NCBI RefSeq assembly: GCF_037042905.1
Contig: NC_087261.1
Coordinates: forward strand, 25,801,817-25,865,816
Direction of reading: 5' to 3'
From: Lytechinus pictus
Lineage: Eukaryota; Echinodermata; Echinoidea; Temnopleuroida; Toxopneustidae
DNA: 64,000 bases
Of this stretch, positions 57,728-64,000 are shown in pieces (within the stretch, counting starts at the first letter, position 1; each line of letters begins with the position of its first letter). The position numbers and the translations under genes are program-made. The notes beneath the pieces were generated by a model, which had not been told where the DNA came from, ran no database searches, and was given only the letters and a program-made list of their open reading frames with translations.

Positions 57728-58294
57728 TATCACACATACATACAATGAGTGTATCTATATTATACCATATAGTTCTTTGGAACGCATTTGGAAGTAAGAT
57801 CTGATGGAAATCGTCACCAGTAATCACATTCGTCGACACGCCTCTCTGATATTCACGTCTAAAAGTAAATACTGCGAATCCTTATTCATATTTTCGTCAA
57901 CCAATCCATAATCATACATATCGTCAACGATTAATATTCATATTTTCGTCAACCAATTCATAATCATATATATCGTCAACGAACAATATTTATCTTTTCA
58001 GCAACTAACTCATAACTATATTTTCTTCAACCAATCCATATTCATATATATCATAAACAATCAATATTTATCTTTTCAGCAACTAACTCATAACTATATT
58101 TTCTTCAACCAATCCATATTCATATTTCCGTACACCAATCCATTTTCATATTTTGTTTAAAAATTGATAAAGCCAGTCAATGTTTTGTCAAGCAATTTAT
58201 GATTGCTTGTGTTTCCGCTAGATCGTACCTCCAAAAGAATTTCTAAGAAATCTACATTATACTTTAGATATACTCACAATATTTATACGCGAAA

Positions 58295-58366
58295 TCCCAT
58301 GTGGTGTAGTGGTTAGGATCCGGCGCTCTCACCGCCGAGGTCCGGAGTCGATTCCCGGTGTGTGAA
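58295..58366 (+). pseudogene. tRNA-Glu(CTC)-like pseudogene, duplicate of 55929
   Basis: Same lesions as at 55929 (A-box variant, acceptor mismatch at the 3' end) and one further change, GGAGTCGATTCC in the B-box region, so it has decayed further since the 2.37-kb duplication. Confidence 0.75.
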
Positions 58367-58924
58367 CACAATTCTTTTCGATGTTTGTGCCAGGGTAAGG
58401 ACGAGCAAGTTTGCTCAACATTGGTCATTACCAAATCAGGCAGACAGGCACCTTCAATTCAACTAATAACTGATATTCAAGCTCATAATTCTGGTGTGAT
58501 AATTGATTAAAGAAATAAGAGAATGGAATAGCAAGGAAATTATTTGATATTTTTGTCAACCAACCTATATTTGTAATTTTGTTAACCAACTAAATAAATA
58601 TTTTCGTCAACCGATCCAAAATTTAAATTTTCGTCAACCAAAAATTTAAATTTTCATATTTTTGTCAACCAACTTGCACTTACATTTCCGTCAAATGATC
58701 CATACTAGCATTTTTGTAAGCCAATTACATTTACATTTTCGTCAGCCGGTCCATATATATACATATTCGTCAACCAATCTATATTCTTATTTTCTTCAAC
58801 AATCTATATTTATATTTTACGTCAACCATTTCATATTTATATTTTCGTAAAGCAATCTACATTCATATTTGGACAACAAATCAATGTCAATATCTTGGTC
58901 AACTCACAGTGTAAATACATGAAA

Positions 58925-58996
58925 TCCCATATGGTCTAGTGGTTAGGATCCGGCGCTCTCACCGCCGTGGCCCGGGTTCGATTCCCGGTGTGGGAA
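58925..58996 (+). tRNA. trnaE-CUC: tRNA-Glu(CTC)
   Basis: Consensus body and CTC anticodon. Duplicate of 56531. A T8 run about 20 bases downstream is the first strong terminator. Followed by the GGGACGGGGG-type G-rich tract. Confidence 0.92.
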
Positions 58997-59424
58997 CACA
59001 ATTATTTATTAGATTTTTTTTGTCCCATGGTAAGGTTCCGTGTTACTTATGTTTGGGACGGGGGTGGGGGGGGGGGGGGTTAACGCATTTGTGTTCATAT
59101 TCATATTTTAGTCACTTAATTCATATTCGTATTTTCCTCAACCAATCTATATTTATATTTTCGTCAACCAATAAATTTTCATATTTTGTCAACCAACTCG
59201 CAGTTACATTTTCGTTAACTGATCCTTATTTAGTATTTTTGTAAACCAATTAAAATTTACATTTTCGTCAACTGATCCATATTTGCATTTTCCTCAACCA
59301 ACTAAGATTTACATTTTCGTCAAGCAATCTATATTGATATTTTCTTCAACCAATTCATATTTATATTTTTCGTCAACCAATCAATGTCAATATCTTGGTC
59401 AACTTACAGCATGAGCTCGTGAAA

Positions 59425-59437
59425 TCCCATATGGTCT
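59425..59437 (+). pseudogene. 13-nt tRNA-Glu stub
   Basis: Only TCCCATATGGTCT remains, then the sequence jumps to TATGTTTGGGACGGGGG, which normally lies 40-60 bases downstream of a complete copy. A simple deletion of about 120 bp removed the rest of the gene. The full shared 5' flank is still present. Confidence 0.85.
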
Positions 59438-59945
59438 TATGTTTGGGACGGGGGTGGGGGGGGGGGGGTTAACGCGTTTTGTGTTCATATTCATATTTTA
59501 GTCACTCAATCCATATTCGTATTTTCTCAACCAATCTATGTTTATATTTTCGTCATCCAATTTATATTCGTATTTTCGTCAACCAATAAATATTCATATT
59601 TTCGTCAACAAATGAAAAATTGTATTTTCGTCAACCAATAAATTTTCATGTTTTAGTCAACCAAAAATTTAAATTTTCATATTTTTGTCAACCAACTTGC
59701 ATTTACATTTCCGTCAAATGATCCATACTAGCATTTTTGTAAGCCAATTACATTTACATTTTCGTCAGCCGGTCCATATATACATATTCGTCAACCAATC
59801 TATATTCTTATTTTCTTCAACAATCTATATTTATATTTTACGTCAACCATTTTATATTTATATTTTCGTAAAGCAATCTACATTCATATTTGGACAACAA
59901 ATCAATGTCAATATCTTGGTCAACTTACAACATGAGCTCGTGAAA

Positions 59946-60017
59946 TCCCATATGGTCTAGTGGTTAGGATCCGGCGCTCTCACCGCCGTGGCCCGGGTTC
60001 GATTCCCGGTGTGGGAA
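59946..60017 (+). tRNA. trnaE-CUC: tRNA-Glu(CTC)
   Basis: Consensus body. TTTT then T6 downstream; G20 run at 60082-60101. First complete gene of the series spaced about 520-610 bp. Confidence 0.92.
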
Positions 60018-60498
60018 CACAATTGTTTTCAGTTTTTTGTTTTGTTCCAGGGTAAGGTTTAGTGCTATTTTGGTTTGAGACGGGGGGGGGGGGGGGGGGG
60101 GTTAACGTGTTTTGTGTTCATATTCATATTTTAGTCACTCAATCCATATTCGTATTTTCTCAACCAATCTATGTTTATATTTTCGTCATCCAATTTATAT
60201 TCGTATTTTCGTCAACCAATAAATATTCATATTTTCGTCAACAAATGAAAAATTGTATTTTCGTCAACCAATAAATTTTTATGTTTTAGTCAACCAACTC
60301 GCATTTACATTTTTGTCAACTGATCCATATGAGTATTTTCGTCAACTGATCCATATTATTATTTACGTCAACCAATTAAAATTTACATTTTCGTCAAGCA
60401 ATCTATATTCATATTTTCTTCAACCAATTCATATTTATATTTTTCGTCAACCAATCAATTTCAATACGTTGGTCAACTCACAGCGTATGTTCGTGAAA

Positions 60499-60570
60499 TC
60501 CCATATGGTCTAGTGGTTAGGATCCGGCGCTCTCACCGCCGTGGCCCGGGTTCGATTCCCGGTGTGGGAA
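60499..60570 (+). tRNA. trnaE-CUC: tRNA-Glu(CTC)
   Basis: Consensus body, 553 bp after the previous start. TTTT then T7 downstream; G16 run at 60636-60651. Confidence 0.92.
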
Positions 60571-61075
60571 CACATTTATTTTCAGTTTTTTTATGTCCCA
60601 GGGTAAGGTTCAATGCTATTTAGGTTTGGGACGGAGGGGGGGGGGGGGGGGTTAGCGCATTTTGTGTTTATATTCATATTTTAGTCACTCAATCCATATT
60701 CGTATTTTCCTCAACCAATCTATGTTTATATTTTCATCAACCAATTCATATTCGTATTTTCGGCAACCAATCAATGTTTATATTTTCGTCAACCAATTCA
60801 TATTTGTATTTTCGTCAAATAATCAATATTCGTATTTTCGTCAACAAATGAAAATTTATATTTTTGTCAACCAATAAATTTTCATATTTTTGTCAACCAA
60901 CTCGCATTTACATTTTCGTCAATTGATCCCTATTAGTATTTTTGTCAACCAATTAAATTTTACATTTTCGTCAAGCAATCTATATTCATATTTTCTTCAA
61001 TCAATCCATATCTATATTTTTCGTCAACCAATCAATGTCAATATCTTGGTCAACTCACAACGTAAGTACGTGATA

Positions 61076-61147
61076 TCCCATATGGTCTAGTGGTTAGGAT
61101 CCGGCGCTCTCACCGCCGTGGCCCGGGTTCGATTCCCGGTGTGGGAA
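61076..61147 (+). tRNA. trnaE-CUC: tRNA-Glu(CTC)
   Basis: Consensus body. The preceding bases are GTGATA rather than the usual GTGAAA. The downstream flank is the second type (CAAATATTTTCTATTTTTG, then TGGACGGGAGATGAACGTG) without a long G run. The block 60985-61300 is duplicated at 62268-62580. Confidence 0.92.
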
Positions 61148-61759
61148 CACAAATATTTTCTATTTTTGTCATTATTTGGGTTTTTGGACGGGAGATGAAC
61201 GTGTTGGGTTTGAGCAATTTCGCTCAACATTGATCATTAACAAATCGTATAGACATTCATTCAGCTTCAATCCAACTAATAACTAATATTTTGCTTATAA
61301 ATCTGGTGTGAAAATTCATAAGAGAAATAGAAAAAAGGGCTTAGCAAGGAAATAATGTTATATTTTCGTCAACCGGCCTATACTTGTGTTTCCGTTAACC
61401 AATAAAAAAAAAATCTCGTCAAGCGACCCATATTTCTATTTTCGTCAACGAATCCATATTCATATTTTCGTCAACCAGTTCAAAATTAATATTTTCGTCA
61501 ACCAATATATTTTTATATTTTGTCAACAAACTCACATTTCCATTTTCGACAACCGACCTATATTGATATATTTTCGTTAACCAATCTATATTGATATTTT
61601 TTTTAATCAATCCATATTCGTATGGTGGGGGTGGGGGGTTAACGCGTTTTGTGTTCATATTCATATTTTCGTCACTCAATTCATATTCGTATTTTCTTCA
61701 ACCAATCGAAATTTATATCTTCGTCAACTAATCTATATTTATATTTTCGTCAAGCAATC

Positions 61760-61945
61760 AATAATTGTGCTGCACTCGACCCAGGTGAGGTAAATGGGTA
61801 CCCGGCAGGATTAATTCCTTGAATGCTTGAGCGACTAGGCAGCCCAGCTAAAGCCGGGGTAATAATAGCAGGGCCCGCTGGGAGAACAGTTTTCGGAACT
61901 GAAGCGGCTACCCTGGGTAAATATACCGCTATTATTATTATATTA
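61760..61945. repeat. SINE/LINE-like fragment inside the array
   Basis: CACTCGACCCAGGTGAGGTA, then AATGCTTGAGCGACTAGGCA and AAAGCCGGGGTAATAATAGC are unrelated to the 26-bp unit. The right part (61865-61945) matches 13590-13690 and ends in an ATT microsatellite. An insertion that splits the array between two tRNA units. Confidence 0.6.
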
Positions 61946-62358
61946 TTATTAATATTCATATTTTCGGCAACCAGTCCATATTGATATTTTCGTCAACCAA
62001 TCCATATATATGTATTTTCGTCATCAAATCCATATATATATATATTCGTCAACAATCCGATATTTATATTTTCGTCAAACAATACTATTTTGTCAACAAA
62101 TTAATCAACCAACAAATAATTTCATGCTTTTGCAAGCCAGTCAATGTTTTGAACACAATTCTTTTCGATGTTTGTGCTAGGGTAAGGACGAGCAATTTCG
62201 CTGAACATTGGTCATTACCAAATCATACAGACAGGCACCTTCAATTCAACTAATAACATAATCTATATTCATATTTTCTTCAATCAATCCATATCTATAT
62301 TTTTCGTCAACCAATCAATGTCAATATCTTGGTCAACTCACAACGTAAGTACGTGATA

Positions 62359-62430
62359 TCCCATATGGTCTAGTGGTTAGGATCCGGCGCTCTCACCGCC
62401 GTGGCCCGGGTTCGATTCCCTGTGTGGGAA
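62359..62430 (+). tRNA. trnaE-CUC: tRNA-Glu(CTC) with T-stem mismatch
   Basis: Duplicate of 61076 (offset 1283), again preceded by GTGATA. The T-stem 3' strand reads CCCTG instead of CCCGG, giving one mismatch; the B-box GGTTCGATTCC is intact, so transcription may be normal while folding is weakened. Confidence 0.8.
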
Positions 62431-62963
62431 CACAAATATTTTCTATTTTTGTCATTATTTGGGTTTTTGGACGGGAGATGAACGTGTTGGGTTTGAGCAA
62501 TTTCGCTCAACATTGATCATTAACAAATCGTATAGACATTCATTCAGCTTCAATCCAACTAATAACTAATATTTTGCTCATAATTCTGGTGTGAAAATTG
62601 ATTAAAGAAATAAGAGAAAAGGAATAGCAAGGAAATTATTTAATATTTTTGTCAACCAACCTATATTTGTAATTTCGTAAACCAATTAAATAAATATTTT
62701 CGTCAACCGATCCGAAATTTAAGTTTTCGTCAACCAATAAATTATCATATTTTTGTCAACCAACTCGTATTTACATTTTCGTCAACCGGTCCATATATAC
62801 ATATTCATCAACCATTCTATATTCTTATTTTCTTCAACAATCCATATTTATATTTTACGTTAACCATTTCATATTTACATTTTCGTGAAGCAATCTACAT
62901 TCATATTTTGGGCAACAAATCAATGTTAATATCTTGGTCAACTCGCAATATGAATACGTGAAA

Positions 62964-63035
62964 TCCCATATGGTCTAGTGGTTAGGATCCGGCGCTCTCA
63001 CCGCCGTGGCCCGGGTTCGATTCCCGGTGTGGGAA
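62964..63035 (+). tRNA. trnaE-CUC: tRNA-Glu(CTC)
   Basis: Consensus body. TTTT within 12 bases downstream; the G21 run (63070-63090) is closer than in other copies, since about 30 bases of spacer are missing. Confidence 0.92.
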
Positions 63036-63576
63036 CACAATCATTTTCAGTGTTATTTATGTTTGGGACGGGGGGGGGGGGGGGGGGGGGTTAACGCATT
63101 TTGTGTTCATATTCATATTTTAGTCACTCAATCCATATTCGTATTTTCCTCAACCAATCAATGTTTTTATTTTCGTCAACCAATTCATATTCGTATTTTC
63201 GTCAACCAATCAATGTTTATATTTTCGTCAACCAATTCATATTTGTATTTTGTCAACCAATCAATATTCATATTTTCGTCAACAAATGAAAATTTATATT
63301 TTAGTCAACCAATAAATTTTCATATTCTTGTCAACAAACTCGCATTTACATTTCCGTCAAATGATCCATACTAGTATTTTCGTAAACCAATTACATTTAC
63401 ATTTTCGTCAACCAATTAAAATGTACATTCCGTCAAACAATCTATATTCATATTTTCTTCAACCAATCCATATTTATATTTTTCTTCAACCATTTCATTT
63501 TGGTAAAGCAATCCATATTTTGAGTCAACTAATCAATGTCAATATCTTGGTCAACTCACAGAGAAAGTACGTGAAA

Positions 63577-63648
63577 TCCCATATGGTCTAGTGGTTAGGA
63601 TCCGGCGCTCTCACCGCCGTGGCCCGGGTTCGATTCCCGGTGTGGGAA
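63577..63648 (+). tRNA. trnaE-CUC: tRNA-Glu(CTC)
   Basis: Consensus body, last copy in the window. Downstream flank of the second type (CTTTTCTATTTTTG, then TTGGACGGGAGATGAACATG). The array continues to the right edge, so more copies may follow. Confidence 0.92.
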
Positions 63649-64000
63649 CACAAATCTTTTCTATTTTTGTCTCAAGTCATTATTTGGGATTTTGGACGGG
63701 AGATGAACATGTTTGGTTGAGAAATTTTGCTTACCACTGATCATTAACAAATCATATGTCATTCACCTTCAATTTAACTAATAACTGATATTTTTGCTTA
63801 TAAATCTGGTGTGAAAATTCATTAGAGAAATAGGAGAAATGGAATAGCAAGGAAATAATGTTATATTATCGTCAATCGGCTTATATGTGTATTTTCGTTA
63901 ACCAATTAAAAATATATTCTCGTCAATCGACCCATATTTCTATTTTTGTCAACGAATCCATATTTATATTTTCGTCAACCAGTTCAAAATTGATATTTTC

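Larger units (their letters stand above)
54855..59430. repeat. 2.37-kb tandem segmental duplication
   Basis: 54855-57221 is repeated from 57222 onward with a constant offset of about 2366-2367 bp through the minus-strand tRNA (55290 and 57656) and the pseudogene-like copy (55929 and 58295). The offset rises to 2394 (56531 and 58925) and 2405 (57020 and 59425) because of small insertions such as 28 bases near 58561-58590. By eye the copies differ only at scattered positions. The second copy ends in the truncated tRNA at 59425. Confidence 0.85.
53735..64000. repeat. Minisatellite array with 26-bp period (CGTCAACCAATC...), hosting tRNA-Glu genes
   Basis: The basic unit is 26 bp: CGTCAACCAATC followed by a CATATTCATATTTT-like half, with frequent variants (ATTCAT, AATGTTTAT, TTCTTC for TCGTC). 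It begins as scattered units near 53735 and is dense from about 55500 to the right edge, where it continues. Most of the array runs on the plus strand; about 54300-54690 is inverted. Unit divergence is high, so the array is old, but larger blocks containing it are recently duplicated. Repeated short open frames here (IFVNQ, FSSTN, YFRQP peptides) are consequences of the period. Confidence 0.9.

Noticed and set aside
56270-63591. Repeated open frames encoding IFVNQ/FSSTN/YFRQP peptides as a gene family
   Set aside because: They start and stop at repeat variants and tRNA genes, switch with the 26-bp period and have no splice or promoter context. Kept as an observation on the repeat, not as genes.
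53735-64000. The regular short repeats looked at first like a CRISPR array
   Set aside because: The units are degenerate, the spacers are themselves repeats, there are no cas genes, and the context is animal DNA with SINEs, LINEs and spliced exons.

Overview
This is animal (metazoan) nuclear DNA. It is AT-rich, with spliced exons, GT-AG introns, tRNA-derived SINEs, 3' ends of non-LTR retrotransposons, dozens of palindromic MITE-like elements and long microsatellites. The repeat repertoire (TTAA-flanked foldback elements with AGGNCAAGTCCACCCC-type ends, hairpin elements with AAGCTGTTCGTAAGTTA arms, recurring GTAGGCCTAC words) is what I associate with echinoderms, most likely a sea urchin. That placement rests on memory of such repeats, not on a search.

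One protein-coding gene is convincing. Eight plus-strand coding exons between 6167 and 27181 join with consistent phases into a 1500-nt CDS (499 residues plus stop). The product has an N-terminal membrane segment and a long Lys/Ser/Glu/Pro-rich disordered body. A GEGWITPISKKERKQNKQ block and a Trp-plus-polylysine C-terminus resemble vertebrate metadherin (MTDH, also LYRIC/AEG-1). The 3' UTR is probably 2.3 to 4 kb. I recognise no other protein-coding gene; open frames elsewhere fall in repeats, microsatellites or AT-rich DNA.

Layout. 1-1.2 kb: anonymous DNA with a diverged duplication. 1.2-5.6 kb: a decayed array built around GCGAGCGCGAAGCGCGAGC, itself duplicated and interrupted by two insertions that each have an empty counterpart nearby. 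5.6-27.2 kb: the MTDH-like gene. Its introns hold a DR1-rich repeat element ending 31 bp before exon 4, a 3.46-kb element with perfect 28-bp terminal inverted repeats carrying seven RFX X-box-like palindromes, a 1.1-kb foldback element, and three antisense LINE C-terminal fragments around exons 5 and 6. 27.2-31.3 kb: 3' UTR. 31.4-53.7 kb: gene-poor DNA with many hairpin elements, one LINE 3' end, long CTTT tracts and one AT-poor, motif-rich stretch at 47.8-48.3 kb.

53.7-64 kb is the most unusual part. A minisatellite with a 26-bp period (CGTCAACCAATC followed by a CATATTCATATTTT-like half) contains fourteen tRNA-Glu(CTC) loci: ten with an intact consensus gene body, two with single mutations that hit conserved positions or stems, two pseudogene-like relatives, minus overlaps explained in the entries, and one 13-nt stub. 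The exact split is eight intact plus-strand and one intact minus-strand genes, one plus-strand and one minus-strand copy with a point lesion, two degenerate copies and one stub. Part of this region is a 2.37-kb tandem segmental duplication and the rest is units of about 520-610 bp, each with one tRNA gene and shared flanks. The array runs off the right edge.
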